DNA of 64,000 bases from Gnetum montanum (GCA_015680685.1 MNCI01004512.1:147958-211957); one strand, 5' to 3'; positions 1 to 13,326 are shown, counted from the stretch's first letter. Translations and numbers: made by a program. The notes: a model not told the origin generated them from the letters alone.

Positions 1-380
1 TTAGGCCACCACAATTGTAGGTAAGACTTCTATGGCTACAATTTCACAAGACCTACTTGATTGGACCAAAGTGAACCCAACAAACATCCTCATAGGTATT
101 AATTTTGGGGATGTTAATTGGGCCAACATGATAGAAAATCAGATTCTCCATCATTTGGAGATTGGTCTTCAACATCTACCCCTATAGGTCATTGAGCTAG
201 ATTCCCCATAGGTTTGATATATTTACATGGTTTTGTTTTAATTTTATGCTTAAGTTATAGGTTCATTTTTTGCTTACTAATTGGATTTATGTTGCTATAT
301 TTCAACCACTAGAAGACATTGGTGATCCTAGCGGTGATGGTGATGATGATCCATCACCTCCTCCTCCAAATACCTCTTAG
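1..380 (+). pseudogene. Antisense-gene tail of element E (last two exons)
   Basis: Plus-strand reading across about 1-190 gives a peptide containing GINFGDVNWANM and QILHHLEIGL. It lines up with DLGLDGIDWESI and EILRQLEFGL at the end of exon 6 of the antisense gene in element A. A T-rich gap follows and ends at a CACTAG acceptor near 310. A short Asp/Gly/Pro-rich tail (GDPSGDGDDDPS) follows and stops at TAG 378-380, like the Gly/Asp/Pro tail of the last exon in A. Intron position and tail composition are therefore shared. E gag and protease lie on the minus strand, so this is again antisense to them. The donor is ambiguous (near 190 or 213). No function is assigned. Confidence 0.6.
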
Positions 381-1379
381 CATCCCCTAGTTATCCATTA
401 AATTTTGATTATCATTGTCATCATGATGTTCATGTTTGTTGATGTTGATGGCTAGTGTTAGCCAAAACTTTATCATGGATGATTATTGTTTACTATTATT
501 TGAACATTTATGCCAAATAGTGTGGCTATGGCTATGTACATTAAAAACATTAAGGTTTGGTTTAATTGTTTTCTATATTGTTCTAGTGTTATATTTTTAT
601 CATGGATTTATGATTTTTAAGGTTATAAACATTGTAAAGGACTATATTGTAGAGTGCTACATTGGCTATATTTTCTATAGGTGTTTAAAACATCTAGGCT
701 AAAAGGTTATAAATCACCATAGGATAGGGAATGCTTGCTAGTTTTAGGCCATTGTAGGCCATGTGTTCAATGTTGAATTGATTTTTCAATTTTAGGCCAT
801 GGTGGGCCACACATTCAATGTTACCAGTTTTAGGCCATGATGGGCCCAGGTCATAAGAAAAGATATATTTTTGTTTATTTTGCATTTTAAAATTTTTATG
901 GGTTTTTTGGTTTTAAAGTTTTTATGAAGTTTTTGCAATTTATATCATGCTTAGAAAAGAAAAAAGGATTCAATAAAAATATAAACAAAAGTAAACTTGT
1001 GAAAGAAGGGTTAAAATAAAGTAAACAAAATGTCATAAGAAAAATAAAATCTAGTCTAACCAATTATGAGTATATATGATTACAAAGTTATAAGGGTAAA
1101 GGGTGGAAGGATCAAGAGTGTACATTACTTGTGTAAATTCTTTCTAATATTTGAGAGATTAGGAAATGTATAGGCCCTATTTTGTACAAACTTGTACTCT
1201 CCATTTCATTCACTAACAATGTTAAAAGGGAGTTCTTCCAATAGCATGTTTCATGATCCACTATTATTGTTTGGCTTTTTGTACTCTCTCAAGTTGCTTA
1301 ACTTTATGGTTTGGAGTTTTTTCCTAAAACTCCACTCTAGACCCCTTCTCTATATCCACGTTGTTAATAGTTAGGAAAA
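381..1379 (-). repeat. E post-protease spacer with GGCC..ATGGCCTAAAACT repeats
   Basis: No coding signal is visible. Reading the minus strand, three imperfect copies of a GGCCyannATGGCCTAAAACT word lie at about 708-850. The same word (GGCCCGAAATGGCCTTAAACT) follows protease in element A, so this is the equivalent spacer in E. The rest is AT-rich and unassigned. Confidence 0.5.
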
Positions 1380-1980
1380 CTTTGTCACCATGAATGATGA
1401 TTTGACCTCCCTCATAAGGAAGGTGAATTTTTTGGTGAATAGGCAAGGATATGGCTCACAGTTGAGCCAACCAGGGTCTTCCTAGGATGAGGTTGAACCC
1501 TAGTGTTTTCTCTATCACTAAGAAATTTGTAGTTATGGGGAATTGCTCCCCTACCACAAAGTCTAAGGAGATGGACCCCTTAACTACGACCTACAATCTA
1601 TTAAAGTACTTGAGAATTGATGTTGTAGTATGTTGTATTTACTCTATCAAGCCTAACTATTCAACTATGGTGCATGGGATGACATTTGTTGCTGATCCAT
1701 TGTCCACATGCACTTGATGAACTTTATACTACCCCATCCATATTGTGATGAAAAGAGGAGCCTTGGTTAATTTGTCATTTTTGGGACTAGTTTTAATTTT
1801 GCTATCATGAAATACCAATGATGTTGACTTTGTCTCCTTGGATGAAGAAGGCACCATCACCACATGGATAGATTCTTCATTAGCAAAAATGTCCTCACTA
1901 ATAAGGATAGAAGTCAAAATCTTAATTAGTGCCTCACAATGTGTAGCAGAAGTCATGATCAAGTCATATAGGCTCAAGGT
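1380..1980 (-). pseudogene. Degenerate retropepsin and upstream linker, element E
   Basis: The minus strand at 1729-1977 encodes SLYDLIMTSATHCEAL and ESIHVVM. These match the segment just before protease in A (SLYALMLTSQTHREAL, PSIHVVM) and B. Between 1400 and 1730 the minus strand reads as an aspartic protease with a VHVDNGSATN active-site region and an FNLILGRPWLAQL flap-end motif, broken by several stops. It is the gag-pol maturation protease of a Ty3/gypsy element and cannot be functional here. Confidence 0.75.
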
Positions 1981-2199
1981 TATGTATTTTTATTTAAGAG
2001 ATTGCTTGAATTGCTCTATTGTAGTTAGGAAGTTTTTATCATTGGGCCATGGGCTTGTTGCCCTAGTTGTGCTTAACTTTCTCCATGCACTCTACAATAC
2101 GTACCTTATTTTTAGGTTGTTGTTGCTTCCCCTATTTTCCTCTCCATTGTCTCTTAGTTTCCTCTCATGGTTGTTGAAGTAGCCTAGGTTGTAGAGGTC

Positions 2200-4760
2200 A
2201 TGGGTACTAACGATATGGGAGTGGGCTTTGGTGGGCCCACTTCTTTCTGTGCATTGGCCTACTTGTCATCCTTGTTGCTAGGCTTTTTCTTAGGCTTCTT
2301 CCTCTACTTTTTTGGGGCTTTTGATTGTCATTGTTGATTTGTGAGGAAGAGGCTATAGAATTAGCCACCATGATAGGTTGCTATTCAATGGTAGGGATAG
2401 GTTGGGTTGTAATGGGCTGGGGCACTCAGATGACAAAAGGCTACTTTAGGAGCATCTGTGATGGTATCCTCAAAACAAAGGGGGATCTTGAGCTTGTGGA
2501 AGTTGAAGAACCCCTTTCATTACAAAGGGGTAATCAAATCCTGAATGGTTCCCTTGTAAGCCTTCAATTATCATCAACATTGAATGTTGATATAATGTAT
2601 GCACTATTATTGGCACTCAATGGATCTTTATATACTTGCATTGACTAGTTCTATGGTTAGATAGGATTAGAAGCATCTAGGGCAAACTCTCCCCTATCTA
2701 TCACCTTTTGTAGGTCATCCTTCAATGCAAGGAAAAAATCATTATCATGACTAGACAATTAATGATAGTGGAAAAAGCAATCAAGCCTAAAATATTTATG
2801 TATCTTAGGGTTATCTTTCATTTCTCAAGTGGGATCTTTGGCTATCTCACATAGGCTTTCATGCTTTTAAAGAGTAGTTTTAGTCATTTATTTGTATTGT
2901 ATATGCCCACTCTTCAACAGTTGATCTAAGAGCCTAGATGGATTCAAAGGAAATCTAGTGTATTTTGTCCTATCCTTTCACTCAAAGTTTGGTCTAGATG
3001 AGGTTAATGTAGTGGCCCTAGAGATTTATGGTTGGTTATTTTGGTTGTTAGTAGGGGCCTTGGGTGGATTAGCTCTTGGCCCCTAGTTGGTTGTTTAGGT
3101 TTCTTTGGCCATTATTGCTATAGCTACATTGTTTTGTTTACCTCTCTTCTTGTCCCTTTGTGTGTGCTAATTTTTATATGCCATGTAGGTAGGATCATGG
3201 CTAGCATCCATGACATCCTCTATGTTCTTAGTTTGGGAGAAGTCTTGACTAAGTGATCATGGATCAAGGTAGTATAGCTTAGCCTTGATACAATCATTAA
3301 TCATCCTCTTGAATATAGCTAAAAGGTAGGTTTCAACTATAGGTTCTAGTATCTAATTGAGTAGACTATTCCATCATTAGATAAACTTTTGCATTAGTTT
3401 AAGTGGTCCTTGCTGGACCTTCATCAATTGGTCAAGTATGGTGTCAAGCTTCAAGTTGTACTTGAAGTGGTTAATGAGTTGTGATATAAGGTTTTCTAGA
3501 GAGGATAAAGATCCTCTTAGTAGGGCATGGTACTAGTCAAGAACTTTTCCTATAAGGGACATAGGAAATATCCTTATGATTATGTATGGTCATGATTGCA
3601 ACAATAAGTGCTTAGATTGAAAGGTTATGAGGTGAGTTTTGGGATCACCTTCATCATTATATTTCATGAACTATGGGATGGGGACACCTCAAGGAAGCAT
3701 TAAAGGTGGGATCATAGGATTTATGGGGTTGTCCTAGTTAAAGTTCATAACCTTAACAATTTGAGATGTCGAGGCTTTGATCCTTTTCAACTCTTTCTTC
3801 AGGTCTTGGATCATTTGGAAATCTTTATACAAGACTTGGGATGCCCTTGTCGATTAAGAGGTCTAATGAAAAGGCTGTGATGTTTTTGGGGAGGTTGTGG
3901 CCTCATTATTGATTATGGAATGGAGGGAAGAGGTTGTGCTATTGCAATGGTTAGTGGACCAAACAAAGAGAATGACATTTATGTTGGTATCTAGGGAACA
4001 AATGGAACAAAGGGGATGTGTGACCCCTAGGTTTCTTGGGACCCCACCTGAGTGATTAGAGGATTTGTGATCATGATAACCATTGATGATGATCGTATAG
4101 ACCAAGACTGGGTGGTAAATGGCATTGAAAAGTGGAATGTTCTCTACTGCATCACCGATTATGTTTGGTGCATGGCTATGACTAGTGTGGACTTGAACAT
4201 GGTTAGGTAAGAGGGGGTAGAGGATGGTGGCATCTATTCTATAGAGGAGACAAAAGGGATGGAGGTAGGCTTTATGGATTTGGGGGTTGCTTATTGAAAC
4301 AACCCACCTAGAAGGTTTTCATGCTTAGATTCTACCCCAAGCTCATCCTTCTTCTCTTGCTAGTCCTCTAAGCTAGCCTCTCATCCTCCTCATCCATCTC
4401 AATCAACTAAGATAGGATGCACACATAGGTATCAATGAGCGGTATTTGGTCATATAGAGAAGGGATATATTCCTTCCCATTGTGATGTATAAGTTCATAC
4501 TCCCTCTTGGCTTCTACTATCATTTGTGGAATCAGCATGCCAACCTAGATCTTGGCATAAATAAAGTTGTAGTGATCTTCATTTATCATCAAGAACCTAG
4601 GACTTTGCCCCCTAAGTTGCAAGGATTACCTAAACTCAATGATGGTGAGGTCTTTGGAATCATAGACCCTTATGGCCTATTAGTTAGACACATTGTCAGT
4701 AAAGTTGAAAGACAACTTAGTTGACTATTGGAATGACATAGTGAAAAAGTGCTAAAAATG
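2200..4760 (-). pseudogene. Degenerate gag, element E
   Basis: Read on the minus strand from right to left. The N-terminal domain at about 4700-4420 contains INEDHYNFIYAKI and KREYELIHHNGKEYIPSLYD, matching A (TQEQYTFICIKI, GGHEFIPSPYDIIPL). The capsid-like core at about 3720-3400 contains KYNDEGDPKTHLITF, matching KYNGETNPNAHLITF in A. A zinc-knuckle-like FHYH..SHDNDFFLALKDDL at about 2800-2690 matches the CX2HX4HX4C box of A. Stops and frameshifts are frequent. Gag forms the particle that packages element RNA. Confidence 0.75.
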
Positions 4761-5376
4761 ACCTAACAAGGTTTTAAAAAGTTGAATAAAAGATTGAATT
4801 CCAACATATGGAATCTGTAAAAGGGTAAAAAGGTAAAAATAGCTAGAAAAAGATCATTGTCTATAAATAGTAAGTAACTATCAAAGGATGTATATCCACT
4901 TTACGAAAAATGATAAATGGTAGGTATCAAACCCCAACCATGCTAAAATGGTAGCTCCACCAATGCTGAGAAACTGAATGGAAAAAAAAAGAGGGAAGAT
5001 GAGAAATTTCACACCTTTCTTTGTAACATTGATGAGAGGGGGTTGAAAACCAAAGTGGAGACTTTATCTTTTCACAAAAAGATGACTTTGGTAAGCTACC
5101 AATTTTCACAACATGAGGGGATGGGGATTTAGGTGGTAAAACCACCAATGTTGGCCTCACTGAGAAAATTTGACAAAAGAAAGGGAAATGATTTCACCAA
5201 GGCATTAATGCTGGCTTTAGCCTTGAAATTCATAGCTAGTGTTGTAAAAATATAAAATCCAAACACCTACAACTTCCATGCTGAGGTTACTGTTGCAGGA
5301 GTAGGAGTGGTAGCATTAGTTTTTGTAATGATTCAAAGGTTTTTTGTCAAAAAATTATAGATTTTGAGAAAGCAAG

Positions 5377-6243
5377 TGATGAGACACGATATCGCATGCA
5401 CCGCGATATTGCAGCCGTCGCGATATCGTGTCATCACCTACAATATCGCGTATGTGATATCGCGGTTCGCCACCAAATCTATAAATAAGAGGCGGCACTC
5501 CCCTCATTTCTCATCCTAGGCTAGAAGTAGTGAAGCTCTGGTAGTTTAATCACACTAGAGATAGAATATTTTCCATGTGCCCATAGTAGGAGTCCCCAAG
5601 TGAACGGATCTTTATTCGAGCAACTTTGTACCTGAACGCAAGTTGTGTACAGCAATAAAGATGAGCTTTGTGGATAAACCTTGCAGTGCATGAAATAGGT
5701 TTATTACATGTTATTTCCTACCTATTATTTATTACATGCATTAGCGCAACATGAGTATGACTTGGTTACGAGCATTGACGAATGTGTACGACTAACCAAG
5801 GAATCGGCTACTCATNNNNNNNNNNNNNNNNNNNAGGTGCCTCAGTATGACCACTTCAAGCATGTGCATTACGTGTGGTGATCCCAGTAACGATTAGCGT
5901 TTGGTAGCCACAGTTGCATAGTTCAGGGTGTGTATGGTAAGTGGGAACGGATGCTGATGCTAGTTAATTTAGACTTAGGTCCTTAGTTAGAGTTAGTTAG
6001 TTTCTCAACCCTTCACCTCTTAGTATAGAAGACATAAAACCATAAAAGACCAAAAAAATCATATACCCTAGACTTACTTAACCATACACCGTGACAACAA
6101 CAAGTAAGTCTGGGAAGACAATGAATGATTAACCCCAAGTGTTCCATGGGGCGTTTAGGCATTTAGTTTGTGGAGTTTGACTGGATCGTGTGTGCTACGC
6201 TCGTTTCGTATGGTTGAGTGTAGGGGTACCTCGCCACTCATCA
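5377..6243 (+). mobile_element. Solo LTR of a different family
   Basis: The ends are inverted: TGATGAG at the left and CTCATCA at the right. Both sides carry a perfect 5-bp target duplication, GCAAG, at 5372-5376 and 6244-6248. A TATA box (TATAAATA, 5480-5487) sits 100 bp in, after an array of CGCGATATCG-type words that can pair as an inverted repeat (5378-5440). No internal element sequence remains, so this is the product of LTR-LTR recombination. It contains 19 unknown bases (5816-5834). It is unrelated in sequence to the A/B LTRs. Confidence 0.85.
5480..5487 (+). promoter_or_regulatory. TATA box of the solo LTR
   Basis: TATAAATA in a GC-richer context about 100 bp from the LTR start, where an LTR promoter is expected. 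Orientation follows the TATA box and is not independently shown. Confidence 0.5.
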
Positions 6244-6321
6244 GCAAGCAACATTGACAATGGGGCAAATACGTTTGGATGCAAAAATTGGATAAAGGTA
6301 CTTATTCTAGCACTAAAAAAC

Positions 6322-7757
6322 TATAGTGATTAAAAATCTTAATTTCTTAAGAAACCAAGGAATTTATAGCATAATAGCATTAACCCCTATTTTTAAGGGT
6401 CCCCATGAAAAATAGGATCCAAGGTACCTTAAATGATTCAATAGATCACCCAAGAGTTTAAGAAGGGCAACTTGTGATAATAAAATGTAAAATATGAAAT
6501 GTAGATCTAAAAGATAAATATATTGAAATGGAAAAAATAAAGAAACGTGCACATAAATCAAACTATAAAATTTATTTCAAAAAATAAATAAATGAGGTAT
6601 AGAAAATGAGTACAAGATGGCTTGTTGTAGTAGGAGGATTTACTTTTTTGGGGGTTCAAAGTTTGTTGAAACTATAATAATCAGCTTCACAATTTGGAGG
6701 TTCTACCACTCTTGATACTTTCAAACCTTCACTACTACCACACTAGATTTGTAATGTTGTTTGTGTAGGGGGATGAGAGGTGTAAGGAATTTTGACCAAC
6801 TAAGTAAACAACAGTAGAAATTTTTGTTCCCAAGTGCACAACGTTGGTATAAAAATCTAATTGATCTCATAGGGGGTAAAGGGGTAACAATGGTTGCAGG
6901 AGGATTTCACTTAGGGGATTCAAGAAGCTCTATATTTGCAGGTGTGTAAGAGCTCTCAAATGTAAATAAATGGCTAATAATTCCAAAGTGTGGAACCTTT
7001 GTATGATGTTTGGGCTTGGTTTATATAGGGTTTTGGCCACAAATTTGGTTGCAAATTATGCTTAATTGGCGCTCCAAATTTTGACTTGATTGCTACAAAT
7101 TATGGCTATGTGTAGGTGTGGTGGGTGTTCAAATCTAGGGGGTTACTATGTATGGTAAGTATTATACCCCCCATGGCCATTCTATTTATGAAAAATAGTA
7201 AATGAGAATTTTACCCATGCTAGCTTTGTCCATCCACAATGGACCAATAGTAATGTTGATGTGCAAGATCCTTGCTAAAATTAGTGTAGTGTTGAGATCT
7301 TGGGCATGCTCAACACTAGGGGATCATGTATCAATGCTAGAGGTTGATGTATCAACACTAGGTGGTAAAGGTTATGCTTCCCGATGCTAGACATGGGTGA
7401 TGCCACACCCCTATACACTGGGCATGGATGCTGTCACATCCCTCCCATGCTAGGGATAGGTGAGTTATACCCCTTGCAAGTATCTCCAGCATAGAAAATG
7501 CTATCAAAATTCCAATTTTGGCATCCCAAAATGCATTTTTAAAATCCCAAGCCAAAATATAGACATTATGTGACTTTTTTCACTTAGGGAATGATACTTT
7601 AACTACTTATGGGGCATTTTGCACCACCGAAAGTATAAAGTACGTGAGATTACACCTCTTGGGCTACAATCTTTATATTTACAATGAACTTTAGCCTTAG
7701 GTTTCTTGGGATGGGGATTACAATGCAAAAAGGATAACAACATACAATTTTGGTGGT
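6322..7757 (-). mobile_element. 5' LTR of element E
   Basis: On the minus strand it begins TGAAACACCACCAAAA at 7757, matching the LTR starts of A and B (TGAAACACCACAAAA). A TATA-like TATATAAA lies near 7027-7020. It ends just before a primer-binding-site-like TAGTGCTAGAATAAG (minus, 6315-6301), related to TGGTGCTAGAAG in B. The length of about 1.44 kb agrees with the A LTRs. An array of GCTAGCAT-type words lies at about 7200-7480. No polypurine tract lies at 7758 and beyond, so this is a 5' LTR. The inner edge is placed by the PBS match only. Confidence 0.6.
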
Positions 7758-10600
7758 GTTTCAACCTTGTTAATATACTAAGAAAACACTAAGAGGAAAT
7801 TAATTTTAAAGGAAATTTCTATAAAAATACTAAAGAAATTTAATTTATTCTGATTATTTTTTATTTTCAAAATGAGAAGTTTCAAGGATCATAAAGAATT
7901 AGTCTATTAATTATTTAATCTTATGAAGTTTCAGCTAATTAATAAGCTTGGATTTTGAGCTAAGTCTAATATTGTGCAAAAAAATTGAGTAAGCTACTAA
8001 GCAAAAAGCTTAAGTAAGTTTAGCTTGACTTAAACAAACATCCTTTTTTGTTGAACAAATTCATGGAGTTTTAAGATTTTTCTAATCTCAAGAAGGGGCT
8101 AGCATTAAAACAAATGGTTACTTATAAAAGAAAATTTTTTATTTTAGAAAAAAGGGCTTGATTCAAGGTTGACTTAACCTTTTTTTTAAAGTCATTTTAG
8201 ATAAATGAAGTAGAATAATATAATTGAAAATAAGACTTGAAAAAGGTTTCAAATTTTTTTTAAATCCAATTGATTCAAAAAGGGAAATTCATTAGGTATT
8301 GATTGCCACATCAGCTTGTAGGAAAAGCTCATAGAATAAAAAAGAGATTATACAAAATGTTCTACGAGCCATATCATCATTTAGTCATGAAGCATGAAAA
8401 TAAGCTTGTGCATAGAACAAAAATCCAGTTTCATGAGGAGCTTCCATATTAGTTCTACCATGTCAGCTTTTGAAAAATTAACAAATGCATAGAGTTGAGG
8501 TAATCAATCTTAGAGGAAGGCTTTAGAGAGACCCTACCATGTCAAGTTCTAGGAAAACATAGTTCTATGAATTTTTTCTATGAGAAAGTTTAAAATTAAC
8601 TCTAGCATGTGATCTCTTTTTACATGAAAAGATTCGTAGGGTTCCAAAATGGCTCTACTAAAAAAATTGCTTTTAAGCTTCAACTTATAAGCTATTAGCC
8701 CTAGTTTGTAGAGTGGAAGATAGGTTCTACAAAGTGATTCTAATAGGCACATTATCGTTTGACAATGTGGACTTATAGAGGAAGCTTATAGAATCAAGAC
8801 TTAGTTCTATAAGATGGCTCTACTTGAGTTAACACTACAATGTTTACGCATAGGGAAAGATCAAAATTTCCTTGTATGTAAATCCCATGTGACACATGAG
8901 CTATGTTTGGAGAATTTTTGTAGCATAAAGAATTGGTTCTACAAGAAAAGTTAAATTGGTTTTATGTACCGCATCATCACTCAAGGAGAAAGTAAAAGAT
9001 AAGCCTTTTGTAGAACCAAAATATGGTTCTACCAATAAGCATGAAAAATGGTTCTACCACATTAGTGGTCATATAAAATAGGTTCAAAATATTGAAAGGT
9101 AGCTCTACAAAAGGTTTCTACCTTGTCAAATTAATGTTATGTTTAAAATTCTAGTAGAGCAAAGAAGTAGTTCTACGAAATGGCTCTACAAGAAACATAA
9201 CTTTTGGCTCTAACACATTAGCTTTAGGAAAAGAGCGTAATTTGTAGAACTAAAATCATGCTTTACAAAAAAATCTTATTTTTAGTTCTACCATGTAAGC
9301 ACCAGCAAAAAGAACATTGCTCATAAGGTTAATTTAGCTCTACAAAATGATTCCTTTAATAGATAAGGGTGCATTAGAAGATTTCAAGTGATATTTAACC
9401 ATCATTGCTAGATCATCTTGTAGGGCTAATTTTGTGAAGGGAAAATTTAATTTTACAAATAGATCCAAAAATGATTCTACAAAACACATCATCTTTAGAA
9501 TTGTTACAAATTCTTGAATATGAAGAAAGCCCCACCATATTAGCTTCCATATGATGCCAGTTCTAGAGCTAGAGGTTGATTTTATGAACAAATTCTACAT
9601 CAATTTTGCAAGAAACATCATTAGCATATATGGAAATAGGTTTCTCATAGAATTAGAATCTAACCCTACAAGAGAGTATGGAAAATTCCTATATCACATT
9701 AGCTCTATAGAGTATGAACTTGTAAATCCAAAAATTGACTCTACAAGGAAGATCTAAAATTGTTCTATGAGCCATCTTAGCATACCCAAAATATAAGTAT
9801 AGTTATAGGATAATTTGATAAGGCATACACGTGACTATATGGGTTTGGAAAATATATAAAAGCCACATAAGGCTAAGATAAAAGAAAAAAAATTATAGAA
9901 TCGAGAAGTGGTTCTACAAATTGGCTTCACAATTCATTCTTCCACATTAGCTCCTTCATAGAGCAAGATTATAGAGCATCAAAATAATTTATGAACAAGC
10001 CATGAAATGATTTTAGAAGTCACATTAGACCTTGTCTTGGGCCTACCAAGAATTGTGTACATGTTCATTTCCTTTTTACTCTAGCTTAGCAGTAGGCATG
10101 ACACAACATGAAATAAATTCCATGAAGAAGCTTAAATTCACTTTGCCATGTTAGATTTCTTTATAGAATGAGTTTATAGAGCTTAAGTTCAATTTTACAA
10201 ATAGGTTTAGATAAGGATCTACAAGGTGATGTTAACAATAAGATGAAGTTACAATAGATTAAGACTTTGAATTAAAACACTTAATCCTTAAGTGAAGTAT
10301 CTTAATAGAATTAAAGCCTATGACAAGTATCAAGAGCCTAATTGAATAACCTATCTAAAGTAAGCAAATTAAAGAACATAATTCTAAATATTAATAAGTG
10401 ATATTTAGAAAAATTATAAACATGAAGACATTAGCAAATATAGCTTAGAGTTGTAGCAAAGTTGAGAGCTAAGATAGAGCTAAGTAAAGAGACAAAGTTA
10501 TCATTAAAGAGTAAAGAGAAGCTTTAAGTCTTAAGAAAAAGCTAGGTTGTCGCATAAAGAAAAGAAAGAAGCTTTCAAAAAGTTTCAAGATGTTGATACC
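7758..10600. repeat. Degenerate GTTCTAC / GGCTCTAC repeat tract
   Basis: 7758-8330 is AT-rich with no recognisable gene. From about 8350 to 10020 the words GTTCTAC(a/c) and GGCTCTAC recur every 30-150 bp, often next to CCATGTCAGCTTT or CATATTAGCTTC. Examples start near 8360, 8452, 8652, 8724, 8810, 9032, 9168, 9285 and 9910. Spacing is too irregular for a tandem array. It lies upstream of the antisense gene of element D, where A has a word-rich leader. Short open frames here are compositional. Confidence 0.4.
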
Positions 10601-10639
10601 TTTTCTTTTTCTGAGTATTAATTACATTACAAGTTTAAC

Positions 10640-13250
10640 ATCTATTAGCTCCACCAATGGATTAATGTAGCATGACTAGAAATAGAAGTGGAAGAAGTAG
10701 ACATGTTTGACTTTGACAAAGATCATAATATGGTGGAGAAATCAGGCGTGCAATCCATGAAGTCAATGGAGGAATGTTGTGATATTTATAAGAAAATATA
10801 ACTACATAAGATCAATTTTAGGCTCAGGAAAAATCTAATTAGGGATGTCCTAAATCAATTAATAGTAGAGATGATCTATGAGAAAGACAAATTATGATTT
10901 AGGGATAATATCAAGTGTTTCATTGATATCAATGTTAGGAAAGCATATGACCTCTAAAAATTGATTGAGCCAAATATTATAGAATTAAAGATCACCTATA
11001 TAATGTAGAGGTGCTAATTAAGAAATTCTAGAACCATCCTAAGTCCAAAAGAGCATAAAGCTATGACCAGCCAACTTAGTAAAAGCCTAAGGGTACAACA
11101 ATGCCATCCCCAAAGTTTTAAAGCTTAGGTTCACCCATAGGATTTTTTTTTCTACATTAAATATTTGTTCCATTTCTAAAATCAATACTATTGTTGACTA
11201 TCATGTCTAGGATCTAATAGCATTACAAAATAAAAGGTTTTTCTTCCCTGTATAATGTATGAATGATGCATTACAACAAAGCTTGTTTGAGATTCTTGAG
11301 CAAGGGGTATAGTTAAACCTTAGCTCATTTTTATTACATTGTTTGCTAAGTGAGGTACCTGATCCCAAAATATTGGCTCCAATTTTTGTGGGCTACACAT
11401 TACAGAGAAGAGCTTTTCAAAAGAACCCCTGCTACAATATTTTTCTACTCATCTACTAGAGAAGTTTCTTCAATGCCCAAGGCTTAGAATTTCTTATGAC
11501 TTTTGTCCATACTCATTTAATTAAGTTGATTTTAAGAGGTTTTTCACCAAGGGTTGATAAGCATGTTTGTAATGAGATAAGCAAAAAGTACCATAGAGTC
11601 ATTTTTCTTCATGCAAACTACACATAGATTCTTATAGTAGGATTTGAAGGAAAACCTGTCAAGCTACCAAGGTTGGTAGCTTCATATTTGACTACATTGG
11701 AGGTTGGGGGATAAATGTGGGAAAGCCCTTTGAGACATGATTAAAGGAATATGGAAACTTTTCCTCTTAAATTAGGCTTCTAGGAGTTCATAAATATAAG
11801 TCATTTGAGAACCATAACTAGAAGATACAAATAGCAATGTAGTTTTTCTTTAGCTCAGAATTAGATATATACCACTACAAATACTAGACAAGTTCATCAA
11901 CTAGATGATATCAATATAGCCTATCTTAAAGCTTCTGAAAAAGAGGTTAACCTAGCCAAAGAGGATGCTCTAACATAGTCGAAAAAGATCTAGTTAATGA
12001 AATTATTGGCTTTAGCTTGTAATGCCCTGGTTATTGAAGTATGTTGATGAATGGAGTGTAAAGAACATCCATTAGCTAGATATTTCTTAGAGGAGCACTT
12101 AGCTATAATGGAAGAGAATTACTTTTCTTAGAACATTATAGAGCTAGAGAATGTTATGATTGATAATAGGTTTCTTCTTAATGGGGCAGAATATGCCAAG
12201 ATATGAGCTATAAGCAAGGAAATATTTTACCAAGTAAGGGAAAAGAATGAAAAACAACAATAGAAATTGTAACAACTACCACAAAAACAAAAATTAAAAA
12301 TATAATAACAACAATAACTACTGGAACAATAGAAGCTAATGGCATGGGTTAAGAGGAATACCACTTAGTGTACCATGTATACTGTACCTTTTCATTTTCT
12401 ATTTGAGGAGGTTTGTAGAGTTTTTAGTGATTAAGAACCAAAAGGCATGGGTTAAGAGGAATACCACTTAGCTCCCTTAAGCTTGGGTAAAACATTTTGA
12501 ATATGTGGTTAGAATTCTTGACCTATCTTCAGATGATATAGGAGAATTCATGTTAGTAACAACTAAAGGAGTAACCAATCAATAAAGATCTTCTTTTGTT
12601 TGTTGTGAAACCGATTTAATAGTAGCAAAGAGTTAAGTAGAAAATACCAAGAGAATACATAAGAAAGCAGAAGAAACTAGAAGGAAAAAGGTTAAACTAC
12701 CATGTGTGAAAGAAGAAATTTTTCCTTTTGGAAAACCTAAAGGAGTTAGTCCCTTAAAGATTAAGATGACTAAGCATTAGCAGGAGCAAGCATGTTAAAG
12801 AATTTAACTATTAGTGTTTTTTATATTTCAACCTTTCTCAGCTTAATAGGAGACCTTTGAATTTAGTGTAATAAGAGACAAAGACCAAGCAAGCTATAGA
12901 AGTTAAATTGAGACAAATGGCGAAGGAGGAGAAGGCTAAATAAGAAACAGAAAGGCTCCTGGAAGAGTCCTTTCATTTTTTTTATGAAGAAAATCTTATA
13001 CCACTAATAGACCTCTCCCTAGTGGACATTTCTCCAAGTATCCTAGGTATTTATATTATATGTTTAAAATAACAACGAATCCTTAGAATAATGCAAAAGA
13101 GGCGTCAAGAAATTGTGTTTTCCCTATGCTACAAAGAAAGACTTATGCAAAAGTACCTAATAAAGAGGAATTTATGAAAGAATTGATTGAGGATCTTAGC
13201 GATAGGGTATAGTAAATGATACTTGAGATCAGTATGTATTAGAAATGTGT
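10640..13250 (+). pseudogene. 5' part of the antisense gene in element D
   Basis: Plus-strand remnant, antisense to D gag-pol. The right end is clearest: 13138-13212 reads KTYAKVPNKEEFMKELIEDL, matching TWIKMPSKMDFITGVIDEVV in exon 5 of A. The segment at 12880-13040 is acidic like exon 4. A TTTCTCAG acceptor at 12841 sits where the exon 3/4 boundary falls in A, following a Lys-rich run (PKGVSPLKIKMTK). Upstream, 11100-12330 carries a long decayed frame (LILRGFSPRVDKHVCNEISK, FEGKPVKLPRLVASYLTTLE) and then helical and Gln-rich stretches. I do not recognise that part and could not match it to exons 1-3 of A. Many stops; continues at 21260. Confidence 0.5.
12342..12474 (+). repeat. 27-bp direct duplication
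   Basis: The word beginning GCATGGGTTAAGAGGAATAC occurs at about 12343 and again at about 12448, identical over some 27 bp, with 78 bp between copies. It could be a repair scar or the flank of a small lost insertion. Confidence 0.6.
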
Positions 13251-13326
13251 TTAGATGTTAAAATTACATATGCAATGATTGCAATGCTAAGTTTTAGCAT
13301 TTTAGCTTCTTTTTTTTTTTGCTTTT

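Larger units (their letters stand above)
4761..6321 (-). other. E leader, interrupted by a solo LTR
   Basis: This is the stretch between the E primer-binding site (about 6301-6315, minus) and the gag N-terminal region. Without the solo LTR it is about 0.7 kb, similar to the leader of A. No other gene is seen. Confidence 0.45.

Noticed and set aside
1487-2648. Plus-strand open frames of 76-114 codons
   Set aside because: They lie opposite E protease and gag, whose homology is on the minus strand.
7758-7790. Polypurine tract expected if the E LTR were a 3' LTR
   Set aside because: The sequence next to 7757 is not purine-rich on the minus strand, so the LTR was called 5'.
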